13,353 nt of DNA, from NCBI GenBank assembly GCA_002171155.1, contig NHHF01000035.1:1-13353 (forward strand). The letters are read 5' to 3'. A program made the position numbers and the translations under genes. Origin of the DNA: Betaproteobacteria bacterium TMED156. Its GTDB lineage: Bacteria > Pseudomonadota > Gammaproteobacteria > Burkholderiales > Burkholderiaceae_A. This document shows, piece by piece, positions 1-7,345 of the stretch; position 1 is the first letter of the stretch; every line of letters begins with the position of its first letter. The notes under the pieces were generated by a model. The model did no database searches and was not told the DNA's origin. It saw nothing but the letters and a program-made list of their open reading frames with translations.

Positions 1-732
1 TAAATTTTCATGTAGATCAATTTTCGGTTCAAAGCCGACCCACATTTTATATTGATGCATCTGCATTATAATTTTAACATTGTACTGAGAACATATCAAA
101 TTTAAGTATCTAAACATTATATCTCTAAAGTGCCTTTTTGTTTGCATCTTAACGTCTAAGAATACTTTTGGTATTTCTTTATCTGTAGAAGTTTCCTTTA
201 TTGCTTTTGTCATAAAATCAATTGATTGTATAAATCTTGGCGCTGATATAACAATAGCATTTGGTTCAAGTTTTATTATGTGATCTTCTATCAGTCTTGT
301 TATTTCGAACATTGTGTTTGCAGGAGATATATTCCAATAATGTGTCGATGAATACTTTTGCTTCAGCAGTTGATCCAAGTGATGTATATAGATTTCATCT
401 TCATTTAATCCAGAACCAAAAGAAAAACTTCCACCGTAGTGTAATACCTTATACTCTGCATCACTTGGTTTTATTTCTGGGCCTCTAAATCCTTCACTGT
501 TAAACTTGTAGCTTATTTGATCTTTAGTAAAAGTTCTGTCTTGTGTTATGTGGCTTGTGGGAGTTTCTCCTCCTTGCACTTTCCAATCCATACTAGCATT
601 TTTATCAAACGTTTCTTCGTTATCACTTGCATAAAAGTTTAAAGTTTCATTCTTATGTTCACTAGGAAAATCAAACCAGTGCCTTACATGTGATCGTTGG
701 AAGTTCTTAAAGTTTGTATATTCTTCTGTCAT
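1..732 (-). CDS. SGNH/GDSL-hydrolase-like protein, partial (C-terminus beyond window)
   Basis: An open frame runs from ATG at 732 to the window edge without a stop (244 codons). The ATG overlaps the upstream gene's stop as ATGA, so it is probably translationally coupled; no clear Shine-Dalgarno site is visible. The protein has YKFNSEGFRGPE around residues 75-86, followed by GGSFSFGSGL at 100-109. This matches the usual 'NxxGFRGPE ... GDSFTFGxGV' block I of SGNH hydrolases, with Ser102 as candidate nucleophile. The usual Asp of GDS is Gly here. Later stretches (NISPANT near 134-140, LEPNAIVISA near 155-164) fit the following SGNH strands. The catalytic Asp/His block would lie outside the window, so activity cannot be judged. 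Members of this superfamily remove acyl groups from lipids or glycans; the substrate here is unknown. It is the last visible gene of the TctA operon. Confidence 0.6.
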   Translation of the reverse strand, partial: MTEEYTNFKNFQRSHVRHWFDFPSEHKNETLNFYASDNEETFDKNASMDWKVQGGETPTSHITQDRTFTKDQISYKFNSEGFRGPEIKPSDAEYKVLHYGGSFSFGSGLNEDEIYIHHLDQLLKQKYSSTHYWNISPANTMFEITRLIEDHIIKLEPNAIVISAPRFIQSIDFMTKAIKETSTDKEIPKVFLDVKMQTKRHFRDIMFRYLNLICSQYNVKIIMQMHQYKMWVGFEPKIDLHENL

Positions 733-1247
733 AATTTGTTTAACACCAAATGTATTCTATCTTCTCTACCAGAGTTTAATGCTGTATGATTAGTGTTGGC
801 ATTCATTTCATAAGCACAACCATCTGCAGGTATATGATAGTGATTTCCTTTTTCATATAATATAAAAGCACCAGGATTAGTTACCACAGCAAAATGATAT
901 CTAATTAATCCAGGGTCGTTGTGTAACCAGTAGCACTTTTTAGGTCCCATTTTCATTAATCTCATTCTACCAATTTTATATGGAAACGTCTTATATATTT
1001 CTTCAAACACGGTGCCATTGAAATCAGTATTAAATTTAGTAAAGTCTTTTTCTTCCAAGCCATACGAGTTGCTGTGAGATAATCTAATATCACCAGTTCC
1101 TTGATACACATCGTTATCACTATCTCGTGTATTGACAAAGCATATTTGGTTATGCTCATTGAATTCGTGATTAGACATCACTTTGTTATAATCATTTAAA
1201 AGTTTATCGTAATCAATACTAAATTCGGTCTTTGTTATTTCACTCAT
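729..1247 (-). CDS. Aspartyl/asparaginyl beta-hydroxylase-like 2OG-Fe(II) oxygenase
   Basis: This is a 172-residue protein with the compact double-stranded beta-helix pattern of the AspH family. Fe(II) ligands can be read as H109-x-D111 (WLHNDPG) and H154 (NTNHTALNSG), with R161 or R164 in REDRIHLVL as the likely 2-oxoglutarate carboxylate binder. The C-terminal 'NHTALNSGREDRIHLVL' matches the usual AspH ending, in which a His is followed by Asn and then RxHLV. The enzyme would hydroxylate a side chain or small substrate using O2 and 2-oxoglutarate, releasing succinate and CO2; the substrate is unknown. Its start overlaps the end of the upstream sulfotransferase-like gene by 8 bases, and its stop overlaps the next ATG. 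It is one of two 2OG oxygenases in the TctA operon; the other (3742-4446) is longer. Family assignment is good, role unknown. Confidence 0.8.
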   Translation of the reverse strand: MSEITKTEFSIDYDKLLNDYNKVMSNHEFNEHNQICFVNTRDSDNDVYQGTGDIRLSHSNSYGLEEKDFTKFNTDFNGTVFEEIYKTFPYKIGRMRLMKMGPKKCYWLHNDPGLIRYHFAVVTNPGAFILYEKGNHYHIPADGCAYEMNANTNHTALNSGREDRIHLVLNKL

Positions 1248-2301
1248 GAAAGTTTAACCTTTTTCCTTCAATTTCGTAGTTGTTAGAGTATACTCTATTG
1301 TGTTCTTCTCTCTTCTTTGCTAATGTATTTACTAAATCATATTGTGGGGTAATTTTTAAAAACTCACAAACTTCTAAATACTTTTCTTCAGATAATCCTC
1401 TAACAAAGTCCTCTAATTTAATAACGAATGTATTTTCTGCATAGTTGGTTAATAACCATTCTTTTAATTTTAATCTTGATTTTTGCTTCTTAATAAACAT
1501 TGGTAATAGATAATCATCAATAGCTGTTTGTATTCTACTATGGTCACTGTCGATGTTAAAGTTTTTCGAATACCTCCATGCATAAAAATCTAACCTAGTT
1601 AACCTTGAATGATTTTGATACTGATCTCTAAAATCACACATCATTTCATAATCTTCATATATGTCATCTTGTTTAAAACCCATATCAAACAATTGTTGCT
1701 TTGTATATTTTTTATATGGATCATACATATCATCAGCCAATAAGTCTTTGGCATGAGAAAAATTTACTGCACTTCTAATACAAGAATGTATTTCATTTGG
1801 ATCAAAGTCAACATAAACAATTTTACATCCTGGCAATGCCTGTGCTATTCTATCTGGAAAAGTGTGTGCTGGAAGTACAAATCTTTTATCTTGTATACTT
1901 AAATCAGATAGTCTTCTTTTAAAAATATAATTGAAATCATCTATGTAATCTGCATCACCAAGTTTGTAAGTTCTATTATAAAATCTTTTGGTTACATTAC
2001 TTGTTCTTAATACTTGATCAGTTTTATAATCCATTATCGAAACTGGAAAGTCTTTTACTCTACCTGTTTCTAACCAATCAATGATATTTTTTGCTCTTGT
2101 AGGCGGTCCGTAATTTAAATCTAAGACCGTCTTAGAAACTTGTTCTAATGTAAATGTTTTTGTTTCTTGTTGATCAATCGAGTTATACCAATCTGTTCCA
2201 AAAGGCCAATGCATCTCCGGTGAGCATGAGATCGTCCTTGCCATCATGTGGCCACCTGTATCCGTTAGATAACTTACATAAACTAAATTTTCTGTTTTCA
2301 T
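1240..2301 (-). CDS. Sulfotransferase-like P-loop protein
   Basis: I chose the ATG at 2301 (353 residues) because AGGTG lies 4-5 bases upstream and the start clears the previous gene; a GTG nine codons earlier would overlap that gene. The N-terminus, VYVSYLTDTGGHMMART, sits after a first beta strand where sulfotransferases have their phosphosulfate-binding loop. Residues 141-167 (FVLPAHTFPD, then CKIVYVDFDPNE) look like the later strand and 3'-phosphate region, followed by a Ser-rich helix (HSCIRSAV). The protein at 6665-7345 shares both blocks, with 13 of 27 identities in the second, so the two are paralogues. Family members transfer sulfate from PAPS to glycans, lipids or small molecules. 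The first loop is not canonical, so sulfotransferase activity is inferred from weak similarity. Confidence 0.55.
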   Translation of the reverse strand: MKTENLVYVSYLTDTGGHMMARTISCSPEMHWPFGTDWYNSIDQQETKTFTLEQVSKTVLDLNYGPPTRAKNIIDWLETGRVKDFPVSIMDYKTDQVLRTSNVTKRFYNRTYKLGDADYIDDFNYIFKRRLSDLSIQDKRFVLPAHTFPDRIAQALPGCKIVYVDFDPNEIHSCIRSAVNFSHAKDLLADDMYDPYKKYTKQQLFDMGFKQDDIYEDYEMMCDFRDQYQNHSRLTRLDFYAWRYSKNFNIDSDHSRIQTAIDDYLLPMFIKKQKSRLKLKEWLLTNYAENTFVIKLEDFVRGLSEEKYLEVCEFLKITPQYDLVNTLAKKREEHNRVYSNNYEIEGKRLNFHE

Positions 2302-2314
2302 CTTACACCTATAT

Positions 2315-2668
2315 TTAACTATATACACTACCTATTATAAAGTAATCTACGATAAAAGTCAATTCTGCTCCTAGGAAAACTGCTATCCAATAGTTTCCTA
2401 TTTTATTCCATATTTGCTTTATTATCCACCATGCAACAATAACCCTTGCAGTATATAAGAAATCTGCTACAAACAGATCTAACCATTCAAATCCTGATGC
2501 ATTAAAGTAATTATAGAAAATGATGTTGTCGTATATGAAACTTAACTGTGCCATTACAAACACAGCAACATAATAATTAAGTTTGTAATTTAAAAACTTA
2601 ACTAGCGGTCCGGAAACCGCTAGTCTATAGATAACATAAGTTGCGTTAGCGATTGCTAACTCTATCAT
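2315..2668 (-). CDS. Small 4-helix membrane protein with internal duplication, candidate TctB-like subunit
   Basis: This is a 117-residue, very hydrophobic protein with about four predicted membrane segments (roughly 3-23, 31-53, 63-85 and 92-114). The two halves repeat with a period of 61 residues: NYYVAVFVMAQLSFIYDNII (31-50) aligns with NYWIAVFLGAELTFIVDYFI (92-111) at 11 of 20 identities plus several conservative pairs. The first helices of each half align more weakly. It lies 6 bases after the TctC stop, in the place where a TTT operon might carry its small membrane subunit TctB, which is normally about 150 residues with four helices and poorly conserved. I see no sequence signature that proves TctB. 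A holin or unrelated membrane protein remains possible. A GC-rich hairpin lies within codons 15-22. Confidence 0.6.
   Translation of the reverse strand: MIELAIANATYVIYRLAVSGPLVKFLNYKLNYYVAVFVMAQLSFIYDNIIFYNYFNASGFEWLDLFVADFLYTARVIVAWWIIKQIWNKIGNYWIAVFLGAELTFIVDYFIIGSVYS
2592..2624 (-). terminator. Intragenic GC-rich hairpin with T-run, possible attenuator
   Basis: The plus strand reads ACTAGCGGT, a 6-base loop, then ACCGCTAGT: a perfect 9-bp stem (2601-2609 with 2616-2624). On the coding (minus) strand the stem is followed after four bases by TTTTT (2596-2592). It lies 45 bases into the 4-helix membrane protein gene and is strikingly GC-rich for this window. It could reduce transcription past tctC or stabilise the tctC mRNA 3' end; it could also be a coding coincidence. 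Confidence 0.35.
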
Positions 2669-2674
2669 TTACTT

Positions 2675-3730
2675 TTATTTTCCTAAGTTTTCTTTGTAAA
2701 CACTTGCTAATCCAAGTGCTTCAGTATTAAATTTAACTAGGTTTTGTAATGCTTTATTATTAATGAATGTCATTAGAGTATCTCTATGTGCATTACCTTC
2801 AGCACCAATTACCCAACCGTAGTCTCCTACTTTCTTTTGAATCACTGCCATAGCATCAGCATCTTGACTCATTTCAGTAAGGGCTTTGATTAATTTATCA
2901 GTGTTAGGGTTACCTTTGTTTACCCACAATGCTTTTTGTAAACCATCTCTAAAAGATTTAACAAGTTTGTATGCATCGTACATATCACCACTAGGTGCTA
3001 CACCCCAACGTTTTTCAAATAGAATTTCAAATTGAAATCCTGGATAATTTGGATCATCTGCATGACTACCATCTGGTTGTAAAATACCATGATGAAACCA
3101 AAGTTCTGCATTTTCATTTCCTGCAACGTGTTTTTTATATGCCGCTGGATTTTCTCTAGTACCATTTAGTTCACCACGTTTAAATGCTAAACGTCTTTCG
3201 CCGCCTGACATACCTTTTACCCAAGTTACATTTTCTTTAAAACAAGCAGTATATTCATCAATTGATTTATCTGGGCCACAAATTAACATTGTAAATGCAA
3301 ATGCTTCGGGTACCATACCTGAACCTGCCGCAAAACTTGGCTTGTTCATGTCTGCACCTTTTAGTTTACCTGCAATAATGTTTAAGTTCATAAGACCGAT
3401 TGACTCATATTCTGCATAATTATAATCTACATTCTCTTGCAAGAACGAAACACCATTACCACCATGTGATACCATAACTACTTTGTCATCACTGCGTAAC
3501 TTATTGTGCCATTTATTAAAACCAGGAATATCTCTTGCTCCTGGGTAATGTTGTAATTTAATTTTTTCACCTAAAAAAGGTTCTAGTTGTTTTGCAACAA
3601 TTTCTGCCCATACGCTAGTACCACCGCCTGGCTTTTGTGGAATTACAAAAGTGTAATCTGCCATTGCTGAAGTAGTTATACCAAACGTAAGAATCATAGT
3701 CGCTAAAAGTTTTCCGATTAGTTTTTTCAT
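2675..3730 (-). CDS. tctC: TctC-type solute-binding protein of a tripartite tricarboxylate transporter
   Basis: This 351-residue protein starts with a textbook signal peptide (KK, a hydrophobic core, then TTSAMA with cleavage after residue 24), so the mature protein is periplasmic. The mature N-terminus YTFVIPQKPGGGTSVWA and the later YPGARDIPG correspond to the TctC/Bug hallmark: a PGGGTDxWAR loop that binds the carboxylate ligand, then a PGAGG-like turn. Here the loop's usual Asp is Ser and the following Arg is Glu, so ligand preference may differ. Two cysteines (C151, C163) could form a disulfide. It is slightly longer than the usual 320-330 residues. AGAGGA lies 7 bases before the ATG. 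The permease gene tctA is two genes upstream in the same operon. The protein would capture an organic acid and deliver it to TctA; the substrate cannot be told from sequence. Confidence 0.85.
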   Translation of the reverse strand: MKKLIGKLLATMILTFGITTSAMADYTFVIPQKPGGGTSVWAEIVAKQLEPFLGEKIKLQHYPGARDIPGFNKWHNKLRSDDKVVMVSHGGNGVSFLQENVDYNYAEYESIGLMNLNIIAGKLKGADMNKPSFAAGSGMVPEAFAFTMLICGPDKSIDEYTACFKENVTWVKGMSGGERRLAFKRGELNGTRENPAAYKKHVAGNENAELWFHHGILQPDGSHADDPNYPGFQFEILFEKRWGVAPSGDMYDAYKLVKSFRDGLQKALWVNKGNPNTDKLIKALTEMSQDADAMAVIQKKVGDYGWVIGAEGNAHRDTLMTFINNKALQNLVKFNTEALGLASVYKENLGK

Positions 3731-3741
3731 TTATGTTTCCT

Positions 3742-4446
3742 CTATACGTTAATCGTTTTATTAAAATCACCAAGTTCAACAACTTGTTTAGTTTCATCAG
3801 TTGTCCAACCTGTAACCTGTAACATTGGTCTATCTTCCCAACCCATATTACAAGTACCGTGGGGAATATCTCGCCATTCCCAAGTAATACATTGTCCTTT
3901 TTTCCATTGATGCCAATTACTATTACCTAATTGAAACACTTGTCCATGTTTCCAATCATCTAACATAATAGCAAACCTTCTCATAAGATTAGGATTTTTA
4001 TCTGCTTCAATTTCAGTAAATGTATTACCGCGTTCTTTTCGTCCTGCAAAATTATCAATATGCCAGTTTAACATTTGTCCAGTAGTTTGGTTATGAAACT
4101 TAATACTTGTTTCTTTCATGCCAAAATACTCTCCAATACGTTTAAACACTGGAATATCTTTTGCGTTTACACGACTAAAAATCTCTATTTCAGGATTCGC
4201 TCCTGCGTTAATTAAGTCATTTTCTTCTAATGTAGAAGTGTAGACTTTTTCTTTTAAATCTATATTTCTGTTTGCCCAAGTATTAGGCTTTGTTTTACTT
4301 AAACACTCTTGTATCTCATTTACCCAGTCGCCTTGAAATGTACAAACTTGTTTGTAATCCACTGTTTCTTTTGCTGGATCAAAATGCCACTTACTTTGTT
4401 TTTTAGTAAATTCCCAACGACTTTCGCCCCAATATTCATCATTCAT
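3742..4446 (-). CDS. 2OG-Fe(II) oxygenase inserted between tctA and tctC
   Basis: This is a 234-residue protein. The jelly-roll core holds H129-x-D131 (LNWHIDNF) and distal H196 (DIPHGTCNMGW) as Fe(II) ligands, with R206 (EDRPMLQVTG) as the likely 2-oxoglutarate-binding Arg. The run 'GQ..TWEWRDIPHGT.N.G..DR...QVTG' is typical of aspartyl-hydroxylase-like oxygenases that I associate with marine phages. The N-terminal 100 residues are not recognisable. TTGGAG lies 8 bases before the ATG, which overlaps the tctA stop by one base (TAATG), so the gene is coupled to the permease. Its position inside the transporter operon suggests co-regulation and perhaps use of an imported organic acid. It could instead modify a macromolecule; nothing in the sequence decides this. 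Confidence 0.8.
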   Translation of the reverse strand: MNDEYWGESRWEFTKKQSKWHFDPAKETVDYKQVCTFQGDWVNEIQECLSKTKPNTWANRNIDLKEKVYTSTLEENDLINAGANPEIEIFSRVNAKDIPVFKRIGEYFGMKETSIKFHNQTTGQMLNWHIDNFAGRKERGNTFTEIEADKNPNLMRRFAIMLDDWKHGQVFQLGNSNWHQWKKGQCITWEWRDIPHGTCNMGWEDRPMLQVTGWTTDETKQVVELGDFNKTINV

Positions 4447-5888
4447 TACGCATACTCCAATTTATTCTTTCTAGAAACTCCATAACCAAATAAACAAATA
4501 ATAGCAACTATTAATCCTATAAACAAAGGTCTTTGTAATAAAGTTTCTATAGTGTATAAAGATGTTATTTGTATAGTTAATGCTTCAACTTTATCTGCTA
4601 AAATAAAAGCCATTAACATCGCCGGTCTGCTAAATTTATATTTTTTTGCAACCACACCTAATACAGTACACAATACTAAAATAATATAGTCTTCAATTCC
4701 TCCTGTGTATTGCACACATGCCCATACAATAAAAGCAACCAATAATGGAAAATAATATATGTAAGGCACATAAGTTATTTTTGCAATATATTTGTTAAAT
4801 GCTACACATATTAATCCTACAATAACTGTTGCCCACATGAACCCAAAAGTTAAACTGTCAAAAAATCTATCGTCATATGCTAGATCAGGAGTGCCTAACT
4901 CAAACCCAAGATACATAAACAAAGCCATTAGCACTGCGGCAAAACTAGCACCAGGTATTCCAAACAATACTGTAGGAATCATCGATGTAGCCTTTTGGGC
5001 ATTATTGGCCCCTTCAGGACCAATTACCCCTCTAATATTACCTTTACCAAACTCTTCATTTCGGTGTGTTGCAACCGTAGAACCATAAGCCATCCAATCT
5101 CCCATAGCACCACCAATGCCAGGTAAAAACCCTACAAATGCTCCAATGGCTCCACCTCTTAATGCGTCCCACTTACAACGCCAAACTGCTTTTATACCTT
5201 GCCATGTTTGTTTACTGTGTGCTTCTTTACCTATTACTGCTACAGACTTTCCTTTGGTCCAGCCATCTAATATTTCTGGAAAAGCAAATAAGCCGGCAAC
5301 AAAAGGCATAAGTTGTACACCATCTGCCAAGTAATTCCAACCTAATGTAAATCTATCAACATTAGTTGCTGGGTCAACTCCAACAAGTCCGAGTATAAGT
5401 CCAATAGTAATAGCAACTAAACTTCTAACCCAATATTTGTTACTAACAAAACCTACACAGGCTAAACTTAACATTATAAAAGCCCATAACTCAGGAATAC
5501 CAAAGTACATAATAAGTTGTACATACCAAGGCAATAATGCAAACGTTAATGTTCCCCAAAGTAATCCATTAAGTGTTGATGTAGTGATTGCCGATGTTAA
5601 AGCATACGTGGCCTTACCTTGTTTTGCTAAAGGATATCCGTCTACCATAGTTGCCGCGGCACTATTAGCACCAGGTATACCCAATAGGACACCCGAGTAT
5701 GTATCACCAGTAGTACTGGCGGCTACAACTGCCATACAAAATATTACGCCTAAGTAAGGGTCGAAACCAAAGTAACTAATAAACCCAAACAGTGCAACTA
5801 AACCTGTGGTCGCTCCTGCACTAGGTATCAGACCAACTAATAGTCCGTATAGTGTTCCTCCAAATAATGCTAAGATTTCATTCATCAT
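4446..5888 (-). CDS. tctA: TctA-type permease of a tripartite tricarboxylate transporter
   Basis: This 480-residue polytopic membrane protein is close to the usual 490-510 residues of TctA. The signature blocks are present: GLLVGLIPSAGATTG (15-29), GIPGANSAAATMVDGYPLAK (70-89), the inverted-repeat counterpart GFLPGIGGAMGDWMAYG (253-269), GVIGPEGANNA (287-297) and IPTVLFGIPGASFAAVL (304-320). These are the two P-G-x-G repeats and the 'EGANNA...IPTL.LGIPG' block that define the family, so the permease looks complete and intact. It sits in the inner membrane and would use an ion gradient to import carboxylates handed over by TctC. It has a very strong Shine-Dalgarno site and is the first gene of the operon. 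Two tandem ATGs (5888 and 5885) are possible starts; the first has 5-base spacing from GGAGG and the second has 8. Confidence 0.92.
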   Translation of the reverse strand: MMNEILALFGGTLYGLLVGLIPSAGATTGLVALFGFISYFGFDPYLGVIFCMAVVAASTTGDTYSGVLLGIPGANSAAATMVDGYPLAKQGKATYALTSAITTSTLNGLLWGTLTFALLPWYVQLIMYFGIPELWAFIMLSLACVGFVSNKYWVRSLVAITIGLILGLVGVDPATNVDRFTLGWNYLADGVQLMPFVAGLFAFPEILDGWTKGKSVAVIGKEAHSKQTWQGIKAVWRCKWDALRGGAIGAFVGFLPGIGGAMGDWMAYGSTVATHRNEEFGKGNIRGVIGPEGANNAQKATSMIPTVLFGIPGASFAAVLMALFMYLGFELGTPDLAYDDRFFDSLTFGFMWATVIVGLICVAFNKYIAKITYVPYIYYFPLLVAFIVWACVQYTGGIEDYIILVLCTVLGVVAKKYKFSRPAMLMAFILADKVEALTIQITSLYTIETLLQRPLFIGLIVAIICLFGYGVSRKNKLEYA

Positions 5889-5892
5889 ACAA

Positions 5893-5900
5893 TCCTCCTT
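5893..5900 (-). promoter_or_regulatory. Strong Shine-Dalgarno site of tctA
   Basis: The coding strand reads AAGGAGGATTGTATGATG. AAGGAGG is the strongest ribosome binding site I see in the window, pointing to high translation of the permease from late transcripts. Confidence 0.8.
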
Positions 5901-5916
5901 TTCTTATCTTATTGGA

Positions 5917-5953
5917 TTGTTAATGAACTCTGAACGACAGGCGTTATCAACAA
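5917..5953 (-). promoter_or_regulatory. Leader hairpin in the tctA 5' untranslated region
   Basis: On the transcribed strand TTGTTGATAAC (5953-5943) can pair with GTTCATTAACAA (5928-5917) across a 14-base loop, with one G-T pair and one bulge. It lies between the late promoter and the ribosome binding site. It may stabilise the mRNA. It does not match a riboswitch I recognise. Confidence 0.35.
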
Positions 5954-5978
5954 ATATGTCAAAAACTTTTATTGTTAT

Positions 5979-5986
5979 TATTTATC
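5979..5986 (-). promoter_or_regulatory. T4-type late promoter for the tctA operon
   Basis: The minus strand reads GATAAATA, matching the marine T4-like late consensus NATAAATA. It overlaps the stop codon of the upstream methyltransferase gene and lies about 90 bases before the tctA ATG, so transcription would start near 5973. Confidence 0.6.
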
Positions 5987-6668
5987 AATTTTGTTTCTTA
6001 CGCCATACAAAGTACATTCTATTGTTCGAATCATTACGTAGATCCAAAATATCTACATCAAAATGATCTGCACAGTTTTGTATAAAATTGGCGTTCCATG
6101 GATAGAAAACTATCCAATCCGATTCAGGTGCTTCATGAAGCATACCAGGATTGACCCTAAAGAACATCGTTCCGCCAGGTGCACACAATTCTACTGCGTG
6201 TTCTAATTCAGCAAAAACTTTATCTGTTGATCCAAAATTAATCGAACCTAGAACAATAATGACATCAAATTGTTTACCTGGATTGTATTCTAATATAGTT
6301 TCCTGTACGTCTGCTTTTGCGTTGTATGGATCAACACCAACCAAATTTGGTATCTTTCCTTTGAACTCATTATATCCACAACCTAGATCTAAAACAGATG
6401 TTGGATTCAAGGAATTGATTTCATCAATTAGTTTCAATCCACTGTATTTAAATTGTTTTGTTTTTGGTTGCCATACTTCACCAAAGTATTTTGATAATAC
6501 TGCAAAGTCAATCCTATCAACGAGCTCTCCAATTGATTTGAAACTCACATCATCTACTCTAACATTAAAAGTTGCTTGTATGAGCTGTCTCAGTTTCATA
6601 TCATTTTTCAGTACCTGTGGAGATATCTGCAATACTCTTTCTAATTCATTTAAAATTCTTATGTTCAT
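5985..6668 (-). CDS. Class I SAM-dependent methyltransferase
   Basis: This is a 227-residue protein with a Rossmann-type methyltransferase domain in its C-terminal two thirds. Motif I is VLDLGCGYNEF (92-102), the post-I acidic strand end is LVGVDPYNA (109-117), motif IV is FDVIIVLGSINFGS (134-147), and the strand after it is CAPGGTMFFRVNPG (162-175). The first 85 residues are helical and not recognised; they may bind the substrate. Family knowledge says it transfers a methyl group from S-adenosylmethionine; the acceptor (small molecule, glycan or protein) is unknown. GAGAGG precedes the ATG by 5 bases, and the ATG overlaps the previous stop as ATGA. It ends the three-gene operon that begins at 7980, and its stop codon overlaps the late promoter of the tctA operon. 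Confidence 0.85.
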   Translation of the reverse strand: MNIRILNELERVLQISPQVLKNDMKLRQLIQATFNVRVDDVSFKSIGELVDRIDFAVLSKYFGEVWQPKTKQFKYSGLKLIDEINSLNPTSVLDLGCGYNEFKGKIPNLVGVDPYNAKADVQETILEYNPGKQFDVIIVLGSINFGSTDKVFAELEHAVELCAPGGTMFFRVNPGMLHEAPESDWIVFYPWNANFIQNCADHFDVDILDLRNDSNNRMYFVWRKKQN

Positions 6669-7345
6669 CTAAACCTCTCTATGACAAATTGACTTGCTTG
6701 TTTATAATTTCCTGTTATTCCTAGCTCATTACAAATCCTATTATACTCCTGTTCATTTAATTCAGGATACAAATTGGACATTTGTAAGTTTATTTTACAA
6801 AAATTATTCCTATTTGTCAACATTTTTATTTTATTATCATAGTATATTTTTTTAAATTCTTCTTCGTTATTAACTTCATTTATCAAATTAAAAGTAAACC
6901 TTTTAGCAGAGTTATACATCATGTCATAATTAGATTCATCGAACTGTATCCTGACTATTTGGCAGTTAGGAAAAAGCTTCTCTATTATGTCTGGATCTGC
7001 ATGGCAAGGCAACACCAAATATTTTCCACTATCTATAAAGTCTTTGTACCATTCTTTTTGCTTGTATGACTGTTCAAATATTTCTAAAAATTTTGCGTGT
7101 GTTGAATCATCTTTTAAATCTAGTTCAACACCATCATATTCTTTTACATTATAGTGCGGTCTTGGTAAGTAATTTTCAAAATGTGCAGGACTGTGTCTTT
7201 GTCCTTGATGCACAACATTTGGTCCAGATATATCATCTGCTCCTACCCAATAGACGTCTTTTGAAAATGACAAGCATCTAGTCAATACATGTCCTAGTGT
7301 GTCACTTACAAAGCTGATGTATATAAATTTTGAATCGTCAATCAT
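6665..7345 (-). CDS. Sulfotransferase-like P-loop protein, paralogue of the one at 1240-2301
   Basis: This is a 226-residue protein. The N-terminal block FIYISFVSDTLGHVLTRCLS (7-26) aligns with VYVSYLTDTGGHMMARTIS of the gene at 1240-2301. Its second block LVLPCHADPD...CQIVRIQFD (110-136) aligns with that paralogue at 13 of 27 positions. The two share a strand-loop-helix start and a 'LPxHxxPD' segment where sulfotransferases place strand, catalytic and 3'-phosphate-binding elements, but the classic PKxGTTW loop is not present. It is 127 residues shorter than the paralogue, missing mostly C-terminal and middle segments. No Shine-Dalgarno site is evident; the ATG overlaps the preceding stop (ATGA), so translation probably depends on coupling. 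Activity is uncertain. It is followed by a methyltransferase, so a small decorating pathway is possible. Confidence 0.5.
   Translation of the reverse strand: MIDDSKFIYISFVSDTLGHVLTRCLSFSKDVYWVGADDISGPNVVHQGQRHSPAHFENYLPRPHYNVKEYDGVELDLKDDSTHAKFLEIFEQSYKQKEWYKDFIDSGKYLVLPCHADPDIIEKLFPNCQIVRIQFDESNYDMMYNSAKRFTFNLINEVNNEEEFKKIYYDNKIKMLTNRNNFCKINLQMSNLYPELNEQEYNRICNELGITGNYKQASQFVIERFR

Noticed and set aside
261..488. A 75-residue plus-strand open frame
   Set aside because: It lies opposite the SGNH-like partial gene, which has block I and a coupled start.
2302..2328. Upstream GTG start for the sulfotransferase-like gene
   Set aside because: It would overlap the previous gene and lacks a ribosome site, while the ATG at 2301 has AGGTG and precedes the conserved strand directly.
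4792..5757. Several plus-strand open frames opposite tctA (72-106 residues)
   Set aside because: They lie antisense to conserved TctA motifs, have no ribosome sites and encode Pro/Ala-rich low-information peptides typical of shadow frames.
5957..5962. A perfect -35 hexamer TTGACA upstream of tctA
   Set aside because: No -10-like hexamer lies 16-18 bases downstream (TGTCGT is found), so a sigma70 promoter is not supported.
6151..6672. A 173-residue plus-strand open frame opposite the methyltransferase
   Set aside because: The minus strand encodes clear SAM motifs and has a ribosome site and operon overlap; the opposite frame has neither.
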